A DNA stretch of 33,052 nucleotides. Origin: Nitrospirales bacterium (GTDB lineage: Bacteria > Nitrospirota > Nitrospiria > Nitrospirales > UBA8639). Location: NCBI GenBank assembly GCA_029261275.1, contig JAJDBR010000207.1, positions 1-33,052 on the forward strand, read 5' to 3'. A program made the translations under genes and the position numbers. Within the stretch, counting starts at the first letter, position 1, and each line of letters opens with the position of its first letter. Under the pieces are notes generated by a model that was given only the letters and a program-made list of their open reading frames with translations, was not told where the DNA came from and made no database searches. This document shows positions 8,577-17,339 of this stretch, in pieces.

Positions 8577-9071
8577 GTGAGGGTAAATGTCGAAGAGCTT
8601 AATTTAAAAGACAAGCCGGTGGTGATTAACCGCGTGGCTAAAGTGGTGAAGGGCGGTAAGCGTTTTTCTTTTTCTGCGTTGGTTGTTGTTGGTGATGGAG
8701 AAGGCTGGGTTGGAGTTGGGAAAGGCAAGGCTGCTGAAGTTCCATCAGCAATTGCCAAAGCGGTAGAACATGCCAAGAAAAATCTTATACGAATTCCCTT
8801 GAAGGGCAATTCTATTCCTCATGAAGTACATGGTCGTTTTGGTGGTGAGCATATATTATTAAAACCGGCCAAACAGGGAACGGGTATAATTGCTGGTGGA
8901 GCAGTTCGGTCATTATTGGAAGTGGCTGGTACAAAAAATGTGGTGGCGAAGACCTTAGGGCGAGGGAATCCATTTAATGCGGTTCGGGCAACTATTCAGG
9001 GGTTAAGCCAGCTACGTGACCCTCAGGAAGTAAGAGACATGCGGCATGCCCCCTTGTCATTGGATGATTAA
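8577..9071 (+). CDS. rpsE: 30S ribosomal protein S5
   Basis: S5 contributes to decoding accuracy and mRNA unwinding at the entry site. The 164 residues carry the N-terminal dsRNA-binding fold [19 protein letters not shown] with [20 protein letters not shown], then [19 protein letters not shown] in the C-terminal half. The start is GTG with AGGAAAGGAAGG in front. No insertion is seen in the loop that carries spectinomycin-resistance changes in other species. Confidence 0.98.
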   Translation: MRVNVEELNLKDKPVVINRVAKVVKGGKRFSFSALVVVGDGEGWVGVGKGKAAEVPSAIAKAVEHAKKNLIRIPLKGNSIPHEVHGRFGGEHILLKPAKQGTGIIAGGAVRSLLEVAGTKNVVAKTLGRGNPFNAVRATIQGLSQLRDPQEVRDMRHAPLSLDD

Positions 9072-9108
9072 CCTATTGCAAACGAGAGTGTGAGGGAAGC
9101 GAGATATT

Positions 9109-9297
9109 ATGGCCGTGCCATCCCAGTTATCAATTACGTTAAAGCGGAGTCAGATTGGCCATCCCAACAAAATGCGCCTTGTTTTGAGGGGATTGGGTTT
9201 GCGGAAAATTGGACAAACTGTTTCTCGTCCAGATACCCCACAGGTTCGAGGGTTAGTTAAAAAAGTTAGACATCTAATTGAGGTATCAGGCTCATGA
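9109..9297 (+). CDS. rpmD: 50S ribosomal protein L30
   Basis: L30 is a small large-subunit protein. The 62 residues include ITLKRSQIGHPNKMRLVLRG and GLRKIGQTVSRPDTPQVRGL, which define the family. The ATG at 9109 follows a GAGGGAAG tract. The stop overlaps the rplO start in an ATGA arrangement, so rplO translation is probably coupled. Confidence 0.97.
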   Translation: MAVPSQLSITLKRSQIGHPNKMRLVLRGLGLRKIGQTVSRPDTPQVRGLVKKVRHLIEVSGS

Positions 9298-9743
9298 AAC
9301 TCCACAATTTACATCCGTTCCCTGGTTCCAGAACCAAAAAAAAGCGCCTGGGTCGTGGGCATGGCTCGGGGCATGGCAAGACTGCTGGCAAGGGGCATAA
9401 GGGTTTGCTAGCGCGCTCAGGGCGAGCCAATCAAATCGGGTTTGAAGGAGGGCAAATGCCTTTAGCTCGCCGGTTGCCCAAGAGAGGATTTACCAATATT
9501 TTTCGAATTGAATACACTGTGATTAATATTCAAACTCTTGCCGCACAAGAAAATACCGCAGAATTCAATCTTTCCGTATTCAGGGATTTGGGTATGCTGA
9601 AAGGTCGGAATTCTCGAATTAAAATTCTTGGAGAGGGTGATATTGGCCGTCCTCTTAATGTGGAGGCGCATAAATTTAGTAGTTCGGCTAAGCAGAAAAT
9701 TGAAGATGCGGGTGGGCAAGCCAAGGTGATTGGCCGTGCTTGA
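9294..9743 (+). CDS. rplO: 50S ribosomal protein L15
   Basis: L15 is a late-assembly large-subunit protein. The N-terminus shows MKLHNLHPFPGSRTKKKRLG followed by the glycine-rich GRGHGSGHGKTAGKGHKG stretch, with GFEGGQMPLARRLPKRGF after it. All are diagnostic. The 149 residues are of normal length. It overlaps rpmD by 4 nt at its start, and the secY start lies inside its last codons. Confidence 0.98.
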   Translation: MKLHNLHPFPGSRTKKKRLGRGHGSGHGKTAGKGHKGLLARSGRANQIGFEGGQMPLARRLPKRGFTNIFRIEYTVINIQTLAAQENTAEFNLSVFRDLGMLKGRNSRIKILGEGDIGRPLNVEAHKFSSSAKQKIEDAGGQAKVIGRA

Positions 9744-11049
9744 ACGGCTTGTTACAAGCCTTCAAAATATCTTAAAAATTCCTGAGTTACGTAGCCGGGT
9801 CATTTTTACATTGGCCATGTTGGCGGTTTATCGTGTTGGGGCACATATCCCTACTCCTGGGATAAATAATGAAGAGTTATTTAAATTTCTAACAGAGCGT
9901 GGCGGAGCCCTTATGGGGTTCCTAGACATTTTTTCAGGAGGGGCTTTATCGAGGCTGACAATTTTTGCTTTGGGCATCATGCCTTATATCAGTGCCTCTA
10001 TTATTCTTCAGCTTCTCACCGTTGTTGTCCCGCATCTCTCAAAATTAGCAAAGGAAGGTGAGCGAGGCAGGAAAACCATAATTCAATATACCCGGTATGG
10101 TACGATCGGCATTGCCTTTATCCAGGGATTTGGTATTGCACTCGGCCTTGAAGGAATGAACGACGGGGCTTTTGTGTTGGATCCTGGCTGGGACTTTCGA
10201 TTTATGACGGTGATTACCTTGGTTGCAGGAACGGCGTTCCTTATGTGGCTAGGGGAGCAAATTACGGAACGTGGAGTGGGAAATGGAATATCGTTAATCA
10301 TTTTTTCTGGAATCGTTGCTAGTCTCCCTGGTGCTATTGTTCAAACGTTTGAATTATATAAAGTTGGGCAAATTAGCCTTTTGTTGTTGCTCTTGCTTGG
10401 CGTCGTGATGTTAGCTGTGATGGGGGCCATTGTTTTTTTAGAAAGTGGGCGACGAAAGATTGCAGTGCAATATGCGAAACGGGTTGTCGGACGTCGGGTT
10501 TATGGAGGACAGAATACTCATATTCCATTGAAAATTAATACGGCTGGTGTTATACCGCCCATTTTTGCCTCATCAATTATTGCTTTTCCGGCGACGATTA
10601 CCAGTTTCATTCAAGTACCTTGGGTGCAGGCATTTGGAGCTCAATTGGCTCCAGGCTCGTTGCTATATACCATGATGTATGTTGGACTGATAATTTTCTT
10701 TTGCTTTTTTTATACAGCGGTTGTATTAAATCCTGTCGATATGGCTGACAATATGAAGAAGTATGGGGGATTTATTCCTGGCATTCGCCCTGGCCAAAAG
10801 ACCGCTGATTTTATTTATAATGTTTTAACGAGAATTACATTTGCCGGAGCGATCTATCTTGCGATTGTCTGTGTCATACCTGAATTGCTCATTTATAAAT
10901 TGAATATGCCCTTTTATTTTGGTGGAACATCGCTGTTGATTGTGATCGGTGTTGGTCTGGATACAGCGCAACAAATTGAAAATCATATGCTCATGCGCAA
11001 TTATGATGGATTTCTTGGAAAGGGTTCATTGAAAGGGAGAAGCGGATAG
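9736..11049 (+). CDS. secY: Preprotein translocase subunit SecY
   Basis: SecY is the channel subunit of the Sec translocon in the inner membrane. The protein shows about ten hydrophobic segments with AVYRVGAHIPTPGI after the first, and PYISASIILQLL, ITERGVGNGISLIIF and a C-terminal LMRNYDGF motif. GTG at 9736 is preferred because AAGG at 9723-9726 is well spaced and the product begins MLERL; TTG at 9730 would add two residues. The start overlaps the rplO end by 8 nt. Length is 437 residues, normal for the family. Confidence 0.96.
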   Translation: MLERLVTSLQNILKIPELRSRVIFTLAMLAVYRVGAHIPTPGINNEELFKFLTERGGALMGFLDIFSGGALSRLTIFALGIMPYISASIILQLLTVVVPHLSKLAKEGERGRKTIIQYTRYGTIGIAFIQGFGIALGLEGMNDGAFVLDPGWDFRFMTVITLVAGTAFLMWLGEQITERGVGNGISLIIFSGIVASLPGAIVQTFELYKVGQISLLLLLLLGVVMLAVMGAIVFLESGRRKIAVQYAKRVVGRRVYGGQNTHIPLKINTAGVIPPIFASSIIAFPATITSFIQVPWVQAFGAQLAPGSLLYTMMYVGLIIFFCFFYTAVVLNPVDMADNMKKYGGFIPGIRPGQKTADFIYNVLTRITFAGAIYLAIVCVIPELLIYKLNMPFYFGGTSLLIVIGVGLDTAQQIENHMLMRNYDGFLGKGSLKGRSG

Positions 11050-11053
11050 CAGC

Positions 11054-11710
11054 ATGAGAGTCATATTCCTTGGCCCTCCAGGGGTCGGTAAGGGCACTCA
11101 GGCAGATTTTGTTGCCCAGCAATATAAGATTCCAAAACTGTCAACGGGTGATTTACTTCGGGAGAGTGTGAGCAAAGGAACGACGCTAGGAAAAGAAGCA
11201 AAAGGATATATGAATCGAGGCGAATTAGTTCCGGATTCTGTGGTGATTGGATTGATTGAGGAAAAGCTCGGGTCACCTGAATGCCAAAAAGGCTTTCTGC
11301 TTGACGGGTTTCCTCGCACTGTGACGCAGGCTGATCAACTATCAAGATATTTAACTTCAAGGGGAGAGAACCTGGACCGGGTTGTCTATTTTTATCTTTC
11401 CAAAGATGAGATTGTTAGGCGAATCAGTGGGCGCCGAAGCTGCCAAGATTGTAAAGCGGTCTATCACCTTGAATCTGTTCCGCCAAAAGTAAAAGGAATT
11501 TGTGACGCTTGCGGCGAATCTCTTATTCAACGAAACGATGATAAACCCGAAACAATTGAATCGCGTTTGACTGTGTATCAGGAACAAACATCACCTTTAA
11601 TTAATTATTATAAAGCCATAAATATTCTCGGTGAATTAGATGGGGCAGGCTCGGTCCCTGCTGTTCAGGATCGATTAGTAGCTCTTTTGGCCAAGCCAAG
11701 AGTAGAATGA
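11054..11710 (+). CDS. adk: Adenylate kinase, zinc-LID form
   Basis: This cytosolic enzyme interconverts ATP + AMP and 2 ADP. The P-loop GPPGVGKGT is at residues 7-15, the AMP-binding region STGDLLRE at 30-37, and GFPRT at 85-89. The LID carries C130, C133, C150 and C153, a zinc-binding arrangement. At 218 residues it is the long bacterial form. It lies 4 nt after secY, and its stop overlaps the map start (ATGA), as in many secY-adk-map operons. Confidence 0.98.
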   Translation: MRVIFLGPPGVGKGTQADFVAQQYKIPKLSTGDLLRESVSKGTTLGKEAKGYMNRGELVPDSVVIGLIEEKLGSPECQKGFLLDGFPRTVTQADQLSRYLTSRGENLDRVVYFYLSKDEIVRRISGRRSCQDCKAVYHLESVPPKVKGICDACGESLIQRNDDKPETIESRLTVYQEQTSPLINYYKAINILGELDGAGSVPAVQDRLVALLAKPRVE

Positions 11711-12459
11711 TTATTCTAAAAACGCTTGAAGAGATGGAGCTGATATCTCGAGCCGGTCAAATTGTTGCTGATTGTCACAAAATATTGATCCGAGAACTCA
11801 GGCCTGGAATGACCACACTCGATTTAGATAAGTTAACCGAAACCTATATCCGTGATCATGGCGGGATTCCAGCATTTAAAGGCTATCGAAGTTATCCAAA
11901 AAGTCTTTGTGCATCACTTAATGAAGAAGTCGTTCATGGTATTCCTTCGCAACGAGTGTTGAAGGATGGAGATATAATCGGGTTGGATGTTGGAGCGATT
12001 GTCGAAGGATTTTATGGAGATGGCGCTGTCACCGTTTCGGTGGGGGAGGTTCAACCTTCAATTCGTAAATTGATCCAAGTTACAGAAGAGGCATTGTCTA
12101 AGGGGTTGGAGCAGGCCGTGGTGGGGAAGCGATTGTCCGATATTTCTTCCGCTATACAAACTCACGTTGAACATCATGGATTTTCCGTTGTCCGTGATTT
12201 TGTTGGTCACGGTATTGGCCGTCAGTTGCATGAAGAGCCGCAAGTGCCAAATTATGGAAAACCTGGGCAGGGCCCGCGTTTGAAGCCTGGTATGGCTCTC
12301 GCCATTGAACCGATGGTCAATATGGGAAAAGCTGGGGTGAAAGTGTTGGAAGATGGATGGACGGCAGTGACAAGTGATGGTTCGCTCTCTGCTCATTTTG
12401 AACATACGATATCCATTGAGCCAGCGGGGCCTCCTCGCGTTCTGACTGCCTGTGCCTAG
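11707..12459 (+). CDS. map: Methionine aminopeptidase type I
   Basis: The enzyme removes the initiator methionine from nascent proteins. The 250 residues have the complete two-metal site: D94, D105, H168, E201 and E232, plus the substrate-contact H77 in NEEVVHGIP. There is no N-terminal zinc-finger extension, so it is the short type Ia form. It overlaps adk by 4 nt, which supports coupled translation, and precedes infA by 22 nt. Confidence 0.98.
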   Translation: MIILKTLEEMELISRAGQIVADCHKILIRELRPGMTTLDLDKLTETYIRDHGGIPAFKGYRSYPKSLCASLNEEVVHGIPSQRVLKDGDIIGLDVGAIVEGFYGDGAVTVSVGEVQPSIRKLIQVTEEALSKGLEQAVVGKRLSDISSAIQTHVEHHGFSVVRDFVGHGIGRQLHEEPQVPNYGKPGQGPRLKPGMALAIEPMVNMGKAGVKVLEDGWTAVTSDGSLSAHFEHTISIEPAGPPRVLTACA

Positions 12460-12481
12460 AGAGGATATTTGATAATTTCTG

Positions 12482-12700
12482 ATGGGAAAAGAAGACGTTA
12501 TTGAGGTGCAAGGATCGGTGACTGAAACGTTGCCAAATGCTATGTTTCGAGTAAAGCTAGATAATGGGCATAAATTATTAGCTCATATATCAGGTAAAAT
12601 GCGAATGCATTTCATTCGAATATTACCAGGAGATAAGGTGACTGTTGAGCTGTCTCCCTATGATCTGACGCGCGGGCGTATTACTTATCGGTTTAAATAG
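12482..12700 (+). CDS. infA: Translation initiation factor IF-1
   Basis: IF-1 binds the ribosomal A site during initiation. The 72-residue OB-fold protein shows [40 protein letters not shown] and [20 protein letters not shown], nearly textbook IF-1. The length is exactly typical. The ribosome binding site is weak (AGAGGAT is about 14 nt away). It sits between map and rpmJ, the canonical location. Confidence 0.98.
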   Translation: MGKEDVIEVQGSVTETLPNAMFRVKLDNGHKLLAHISGKMRMHFIRILPGDKVTVELSPYDLTRGRITYRFK

Positions 12701-12711
12701 AGGGAAACATT

Positions 12712-12825
12712 GTGAAAGTTCAAGCATCAGTGAAGCCAATATGTGTGAAATGTAGCGTTGTTCGTCGAAAAGGTGTTATTCGGGTGCTATGTGTCAACCC
12801 TCGACATAAACAGCGTCAAGGCTAA
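12712..12825 (+). CDS. rpmJ: 50S ribosomal protein L36, zinc-binding form
   Basis: This gene is too short for most ORF filters but is clear. It encodes 37 residues, starting with GTG and reading [20 protein letters not shown], with a C-terminus of NPRHKQRQG. Zinc ligands are C11, C14, C27 and H32, the usual CX2C...C...H ribbon. AGAGGGAAA precedes the start. It lies 11 nt after infA and 55 nt before rpsM, its normal place. Confidence 0.97.
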   Translation: MKVQASVKPICVKCSVVRRKGVIRVLCVNPRHKQRQG

Positions 12826-12839
12826 GTAGTTTGCTTGAT

Positions 12840-12860
12840 AGGCAAAATATAAAAATGCCT
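12840..12860 (+). other. Small hairpin in the rpsM leader
   Basis: AGGCA at 12840-12844 pairs with TGCCT at 12856-12860 across an 11-base A/T loop. The overlapping TTGC (12831-12834) can instead pair with GCAA (12842-12845). The two alternatives lie just before the rpsM ribosome binding site. Ribosomal protein S4 regulates the alpha operon at this place in enterics. Whether this structure does the same here is speculation. Confidence 0.3.
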
Positions 12861-12880
12861 TTAACGAAGGAATAGAAGCG

Positions 12881-13252
12881 ATGGCCAGAATTGCAGGGGT
12901 AGAACTTCCAATTGGGAAACGTGTTGATGTCGGTTTAACGTATATTTTTGGCATTGGCCCTGCCCGTGCTCGAGATATCTTACGAAAGACTGGAGTACCT
13001 TTCGACACAAGAATCAAAGATTTGCAAGAAGATGAAGTGGTGAAGTTAAGGGAGACGATTGATCAGGACTATGAGGTCGAAGGCGATCTCCGAAAAGAAC
13101 AATCGATGAGCATAAAGCGATTAATGGATATTGGAACCTATCGTGGACTTCGTCATCGGAAGGGTCTTCCGGTGAGAGGCCAACGGACAAAAACAAATTC
13201 TCGGACCAGAAAAGGTCGTCGCGGTGCCATCGGTGGAAAATCGAAACGCTAA
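12881..13252 (+). CDS. rpsM: 30S ribosomal protein S13
   Basis: S13 is at the head of the 30S subunit and contacts L5 and P-site tRNA. The 123 residues show [33 protein letters not shown] and the C-terminal [17 protein letters not shown], all conserved. The ATG follows GAAGGAATAGAAG. It is the first gene of the alpha operon block, 55 nt after rpmJ; that gap holds a small A/T-loop hairpin. Confidence 0.98.
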   Translation: MARIAGVELPIGKRVDVGLTYIFGIGPARARDILRKTGVPFDTRIKDLQEDEVVKLRETIDQDYEVEGDLRKEQSMSIKRLMDIGTYRGLRHRKGLPVRGQRTKTNSRTRKGRRGAIGGKSKR

Positions 13253-13273
13253 ACCTGTCGAAAGGGACGGTTC

Positions 13274-13657
13274 ATGAGTGTCAAGAAGGGGAAAAAAAAG
13301 GAACGGAAAGTTATACAGGTTGGCATTGTGCATATTATGGCTTCTTTTAATAATACCATTGTGACCATTACTGATATGACAGGAGGAGCTGTTTCTTGGG
13401 CAAGTGCGGGAAGCCAGGGATTTAAAGGTTCAAGAAAAAGCACGCCCTTTGCCGCAACGCGTGCCGGGGAAGTCGCAGCCAAAAAAGCCATGGAACATGG
13501 ACTTCGCCAGGTTGATGTATATGTCAATGGGCCAGGCTCTGGACGAGAAGCGGCCGTTCGTGCTCTACAGTCTGTTGGTTTACGTGTCAATTTGATCCGT
13601 GATGTGACACCGATACCTCACAATGGATGTCGGCCTCCAAAGCGCCGCCGCGTTTAA
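13274..13657 (+). CDS. rpsK: 30S ribosomal protein S11
   Basis: S11 lies on the platform near the E site. The 127 residues contain [39 protein letters not shown] and the C-terminal [14 protein letters not shown], which are nearly invariant. The ATG is preceded by GAAAGGGACGG. It is located 21 nt after rpsM and 59 nt before rpsD. Confidence 0.98.
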   Translation: MSVKKGKKKERKVIQVGIVHIMASFNNTIVTITDMTGGAVSWASAGSQGFKGSRKSTPFAATRAGEVAAKKAMEHGLRQVDVYVNGPGSGREAAVRALQSVGLRVNLIRDVTPIPHNGCRPPKRRRV

Positions 13658-13716
13658 TTGTACGATATTTTAAGTAAATCATTTGTCTAAGACATTGAGA
13701 TAGGGGGAGAACGGCT

Positions 13717-14346
13717 ATGGCCAAATATACAGGGCCTGTCTGTCGATTGTGTCGACGTGAAGGTGTGAAATTGTTTCTTAAAGGTACCCGGTGCATGACC
13801 GAGAAGTGCGCAATTGAACGTCGGAGCTATCCACCTGGACAGCACGGGCAGTCTCGGAGAACTCGAGCGACTGAGTATGGGACCCAACTAAGAGAAAAGC
13901 AGAAACTTCGCCGGGTATATGGTATGCAAGAACGGCAATTCCTGAAAACTTATCATTTGGCAGTACGACGAAAAGGGATTACCGGCGAACATTTGTTAAG
14001 TCTTCTCGAGCGACGGTTGGATAATGTCGTCTATCGACTTGGTTTTGCTGCTTCACGTGGTCAGGCTAGACAATTGGTCAATCATGGACATTTGCTAGTG
14101 AACGGGCGGAAGGTGACCATTCCTTCCATGACCATCAATGTGGGAGATTCAATTGAAGTCCGGGAGAAAAGCCGACAGCTCGTTCCTGTTCAGGCTGCTC
14201 TTGAAATTGCAGAAGGTCGGGGTGTGCCCAATTGGCTAGACATGGAACGCAATTTATTGAAGGGGACGGTTCAGGCTCTTCCTACAAAAGACGATATTGA
14301 TGTACTGGTTAATGAACAAGTTGTTGTGGAATTGTATTCACGGTAA
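13717..14346 (+). CDS. rpsD: 30S ribosomal protein S4, zinc-binding form
   Basis: S4 nucleates 30S assembly and contributes to decoding fidelity. The 209 residues carry N-terminal cysteines C9, C12, C26 and C31, a zinc-type S4 N-terminus. The S4 RNA-binding domain follows ([37 protein letters not shown]). AGGGGGAGA lies before the ATG. It is followed by rpoA, as in the classical alpha operon. Confidence 0.98.
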   Translation: MAKYTGPVCRLCRREGVKLFLKGTRCMTEKCAIERRSYPPGQHGQSRRTRATEYGTQLREKQKLRRVYGMQERQFLKTYHLAVRRKGITGEHLLSLLERRLDNVVYRLGFAASRGQARQLVNHGHLLVNGRKVTIPSMTINVGDSIEVREKSRQLVPVQAALEIAEGRGVPNWLDMERNLLKGTVQALPTKDDIDVLVNEQVVVELYSR

Positions 14347-14442
14347 GCGAACGGGATGGTTCGTGAACCGAAAAAATGATAAAGAAGGTATGGGACAGTC
14401 CATGTCACCGCCTTGGGGTCAAGAAAGGGAGACGCGATCCTT

Positions 14443-15429
14443 ATGATTACAAGCATGAAGGATTTTCAATTGCCCACAAAGCTGGAGTTGGAAAAAGAAA
14501 CGGCTTCGTCGACGTATGGGAAGTTTATTGCTGAACCCTTTGAACGAGGGTTTGGGACCACGCTGGGAAGTGCGTTGCGCCGAGTGCTTCTGTCGTCGCT
14601 CCCAGGAGCAGCGGTAACATCGGTCAAAATCGAAGGCGTGTATCACGAGTTTTCCACGATTCCTGGGATCACGGAAGATGTCACAATCCTGATTCTTAAT
14701 ATTAAGGGCTTACGATTACGCCTGTATTCAGAGAAGGCCAAGGCCATTCGTTTGACAAAGAAGGGACCTGGAGAGGTAAAAGCTGGTGATCTTGCTGTTG
14801 ACTCTGAAGTCACCATTTTAAATCCTGATCTCCATATTGCCACCTTGGATAAGGATGCCACGTTAGATATTGAGCTTATTGTAAAGCCTGGTCGAGGGTA
14901 TGTTCCGGCTGAGCGAAACAAAGAAGAGGGGCTACCTATTGGAGTTATTCCAGTCGATTCCGTATTTTCCCCGATTAAACGAGTAAATTTCAGCGTGGAA
15001 AGTGCACGTGTAGGTCGAATAACGGACTATGATAAGTTAAACCTGGAAGTCTGGACCGATGACAGTATTACTCCGCAGGAAGCAGTGACCGCTGCCGGAA
15101 GTATTTTAAGAGACCATTTGGATATTTGTCTGCCATCAGATGAGACAGGCGAGCCAACACAAGAAGATAGTAGTGACGAGGCCAATTTGCAAATCAATCA
15201 ACATTTGTTTCGGAGTGTGAATGAATTGGAGCTTTCCGTACGTGCAGCTAATTGCTTGAAAAATGCCAATATTAAAAGTATTGGTGAATTGGTTCAGCGA
15301 AGTGAAAATGAGATGCTGAAAACCAAGAATTTTGGAAAAAAGTCGTTAAATGAAATAAAAGAGGTTTTGTCGGAAATGGGGTTGGAATTAGGAACAAAAG
15401 TGAGTGAAGTCACTGAATCCCACTCCTGA
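14443..15429 (+). CDS. rpoA: DNA-directed RNA polymerase subunit alpha
   Basis: Alpha dimerises to seed RNA polymerase assembly and contacts UP elements and activators. The N-terminal domain shows [20 protein letters not shown] and [21 protein letters not shown]. The C-terminal domain near residues 255-320 has [20 protein letters not shown] and [17 protein letters not shown] 14443 is chosen because AAAGGGAGA lies about 11 nt upstream; ATG 14455 is possible, and TTG 14413 would add ten unconserved residues. The product is 328 residues, normal for the family. Confidence 0.97.
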   Translation: MITSMKDFQLPTKLELEKETASSTYGKFIAEPFERGFGTTLGSALRRVLLSSLPGAAVTSVKIEGVYHEFSTIPGITEDVTILILNIKGLRLRLYSEKAKAIRLTKKGPGEVKAGDLAVDSEVTILNPDLHIATLDKDATLDIELIVKPGRGYVPAERNKEEGLPIGVIPVDSVFSPIKRVNFSVESARVGRITDYDKLNLEVWTDDSITPQEAVTAAGSILRDHLDICLPSDETGEPTQEDSSDEANLQINQHLFRSVNELELSVRAANCLKNANIKSIGELVQRSENEMLKTKNFGKKSLNEIKEVLSEMGLELGTKVSEVTESHS

Positions 15430-15454
15430 ACTTTTTTAAAAGGACGGTGTTGTT

Positions 15455-15847
15455 GTGCGTCATAGAAAACGAGGTAGACAGTTAGGACGAAATACCAAGC
15501 ATCGGCTAGCGTTGTTTAGAAATTTGGCCACTTCGCTTATGGAGCATGAGCGCATTGAGACCACAGAGGCCAAGGCGAAGGAATTACGTGGAATTACAGA
15601 TAGGCTTATTACCCTTGGGAAGGAAGGAACCCTTCATGCCAGGCGAGGGGCCTTACGTGTGCTTCGTACCAAGCAAGCGGTCTCGAAGCTCTTTGATGAC
15701 GTCGCTAAGCGATTTACTGATCGTCATGGTGGCTATACCCGCATCATAAAAACAAGGCGGAGACCAGGAGACGCTGCAAAGTTAGTGGCTATTGAATTGG
15801 TCGAAGGGGTTTCTGCCTCGCAAGCAACAACTGATTCACCTGAATAG
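15455..15847 (+). CDS. rplQ: 50S ribosomal protein L17
   Basis: L17 is a large-subunit protein near the tunnel exit. The 130 residues begin [20 protein letters not shown] and contain [20 protein letters not shown] and [19 protein letters not shown], which are diagnostic. The start is GTG with AAAGGACGG in front. It is the last gene of the ribosomal supercluster. No convincing intrinsic terminator is seen in the 185 nt that follow. Confidence 0.98.
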   Translation: MRHRKRGRQLGRNTKHRLALFRNLATSLMEHERIETTEAKAKELRGITDRLITLGKEGTLHARRGALRVLRTKQAVSKLFDDVAKRFTDRHGGYTRIIKTRRRPGDAAKLVAIELVEGVSASQATTDSPE

Positions 15848-15949
15848 AACATTAACATCCACGGTTCTGTCACACTGCTATCACTTCCCTTTCCATCTCT
15901 TCTCTCTTTGTAGCCTTATGTCTTCCTAACTGATAGGCTAGGGATTTCA

Positions 15950-15978
15950 TTTACTTGCCATAGACCCTGTGCTATCAT
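15950..15978 (+). promoter_or_regulatory. Candidate sigma-70 promoter for lptC-lptA-lptB
   Basis: TTTACT at 15950-15955 and TATCAT at 15973-15978 are separated by 17 nt, and TGC directly before the -10 box makes an extended -10. The -10 box matches consensus at five of six positions and the -35 at four. It lies about 55 nt before lptC, at the point where function changes from ribosome to envelope genes. It was found by eye only. Confidence 0.5.
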
Positions 15979-16032
15979 TTTTACTGGGTTTTTGGCGTTC
16001 TGGGCTTTCCATTTCACCGACACGTAGGCCCA

Positions 16033-16611
16033 ATGAAAACCTATCTCATTCGGAGTACCCTCACGATTAGCGTTATTCTTATGGCAGTTTTTATTGGTCA
16101 ACGAGTGATCACCCATATGGAAATGAGAAGCCAAGCTACCGCTTCTGTGCCTTTACAGAAAGAGCAAGGATCAGATGCCTGGATTCAAGGATTTTCTTAT
16201 CACCAAACGCGATCGGGTTCGACAAAATGGGTGGTCACGGCAGATCAGGCTAAGGTTTATGATGATGAGCATATTGCAAAATTGCAAACGGTGAAAGTTC
16301 AGTTGTTTGATCAGGATTTCAAAAAGGAACAAATGGTCATTACCGCCGAAGAGGGTGTAATGAATACGACTAGTAATGATTTTGACTTGATCAGTCATGA
16401 TTCAAAGACCGTCATGGCGTTTAGTCCAGGGTACCAAGTATTTTCCGACAGTCTCCGGTGGAAGGAAGAAGATGGACAAATTCATACGGAAGATCCCGTG
16501 GTCATTCAAGGTGATGGTTTAGTCATTTCCGGGATTGGTTTAATTGGAGATGTTGAGAAGAGCGAATTTCATCTACTCAATAATGTTCGGGCGGAGGTGT
16601 CGTCGCCATAA
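16033..16611 (+). CDS. lptC: LPS export ABC transporter periplasmic protein LptC
   Basis: LptC is a bitopic inner-membrane protein that passes lipopolysaccharide from LptBFG to LptA. The 192 residues show one N-terminal transmembrane segment (about residues 6-22). A periplasmic beta-jellyroll follows, with the family patterns TKWVVTADQAKVYDDEHIAK and ITAEEGVMNTTSNDFDL. Sequence conservation in LptC is low, so the call rests on topology, these patterns and its position before lptA and lptB. The gene lies 185 nt after rplQ, with a promoter candidate in that gap. Confidence 0.88.
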   Translation: MKTYLIRSTLTISVILMAVFIGQRVITHMEMRSQATASVPLQKEQGSDAWIQGFSYHQTRSGSTKWVVTADQAKVYDDEHIAKLQTVKVQLFDQDFKKEQMVITAEEGVMNTTSNDFDLISHDSKTVMAFSPGYQVFSDSLRWKEEDGQIHTEDPVVIQGDGLVISGIGLIGDVEKSEFHLLNNVRAEVSSP

Positions 16612-16616
16612 GACAT

Positions 16617-17132
16617 TTGTTGTTGGTCTTCATTCGTGGGTTGGCGTTGGTCGTAGGGGCGGTCTTCATTCCCATCTTAGTGTGGGGGGAGAGTTCGAAA
16701 ACCACAACTGTCATTACCTCGAGTACGATGACAGCAAGTAGTCAGACCAATCAGGCTATTTTTCGTAAAAATGTGAAAATGGTTCAGGAAGAGCTGGTTG
16801 TTCATTCCGATATCATGATCGTGCATTTCAAGGAAAAGAGTTTGCTGGGCTCATCCCCTGTTGGGCAATCCCCTTCCCAAAAATCTAAAAAGGAAATCAA
16901 GTTTATTGAAGCCAAGAGTCATGTCAAAATTTCAAAAGGGGAAAGCCGGGCGATATGTCAGCATGCCCTCTATGATAAACAGGCAGAAAAGATCATTCTT
17001 CGTGGATCTCCCGTGGTGTGGCAAGCCGGTACTCGAGTTAGTGGACGGAAGATTACGATGTTTTTAAAAGAAAATCGGAGTGTTGTAGAGGGAGACACTC
17101 GGGTGACTATTGAGGAATCTGACGGAAATTAG
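16617..17132 (+). CDS. lptA: LPS transport periplasmic protein LptA (OstA-like)
   Basis: LptA forms the periplasmic bridge that carries lipopolysaccharide to the outer membrane. The 171 residues start with a signal-like segment (about residues 3-23) and contain an OstA-type beta-jellyroll: AIFRKNVKMVQEELVVHSD, then KSHVKISKGESRAICQHALY and LRGSPVVWQAGTRVSGRKI. A Ser/Gln/Lys-rich insert near residues 78-92 interrupts the fold. The start is uncertain: tandem TTG codons begin at 16617, while GGAGG at 16593-16597 lies far upstream. It begins 5 nt after lptC. Confidence 0.85.
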   Translation: MLLVFIRGLALVVGAVFIPILVWGESSKTTTVITSSTMTASSQTNQAIFRKNVKMVQEELVVHSDIMIVHFKEKSLLGSSPVGQSPSQKSKKEIKFIEAKSHVKISKGESRAICQHALYDKQAEKIILRGSPVVWQAGTRVSGRKITMFLKENRSVVEGDTRVTIEESDGN

Positions 17133-17210
17133 TAGAGGAAATTTCAAAAATACCTTTTTTTGAACAATAAATTGCTAGCCGAGGCAAACAACTTTTGGCA
17201 TAGTTTAATT

Positions 17211-17301
17211 GAGGGAGGCCATTCGCGTAGAGTTGTATCCCTCGTTTTTGTTGGTTGCATATGAAATATTCTCTCAACACGTGGGTTCTTTCAATACCCA
17301 C
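17211..17301 (+). other. Two successive hairpins in the lptA-lptB gap
   Basis: GAGGGA at 17211-17216 can pair with TCCCTC at 17238-17243, followed by GTTTTTG. GTGGGT at 17281-17286 can pair with ACCCAC at 17296-17301 across a nine-base loop, and T-rich sequence follows. Both stems are six base pairs. They could be weak terminators or attenuators in the 207-nt space between lptA and lptB, or RNA-stability elements. Neither is as strong as the terminator before nadE. Confidence 0.35.
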
Positions 17302-17339
17302 TCCATTGCCATATATTTTGTTTTAGGCTCTTACCGCTT

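Noticed and set aside
15846-15868. AGAAC/GTTCT inverted repeat after rplQ as terminator of the ribosomal cluster
   Set aside because: The stem is five A/T-rich pairs with a 13-base loop and no T-run follows.
17195-17212. TTGGCATAGTTTAATTG as a sigma-54 promoter before lptB
   Set aside because: The -24 half resembles TGGCA, but there is no TTGC-like -12 element at the right distance.
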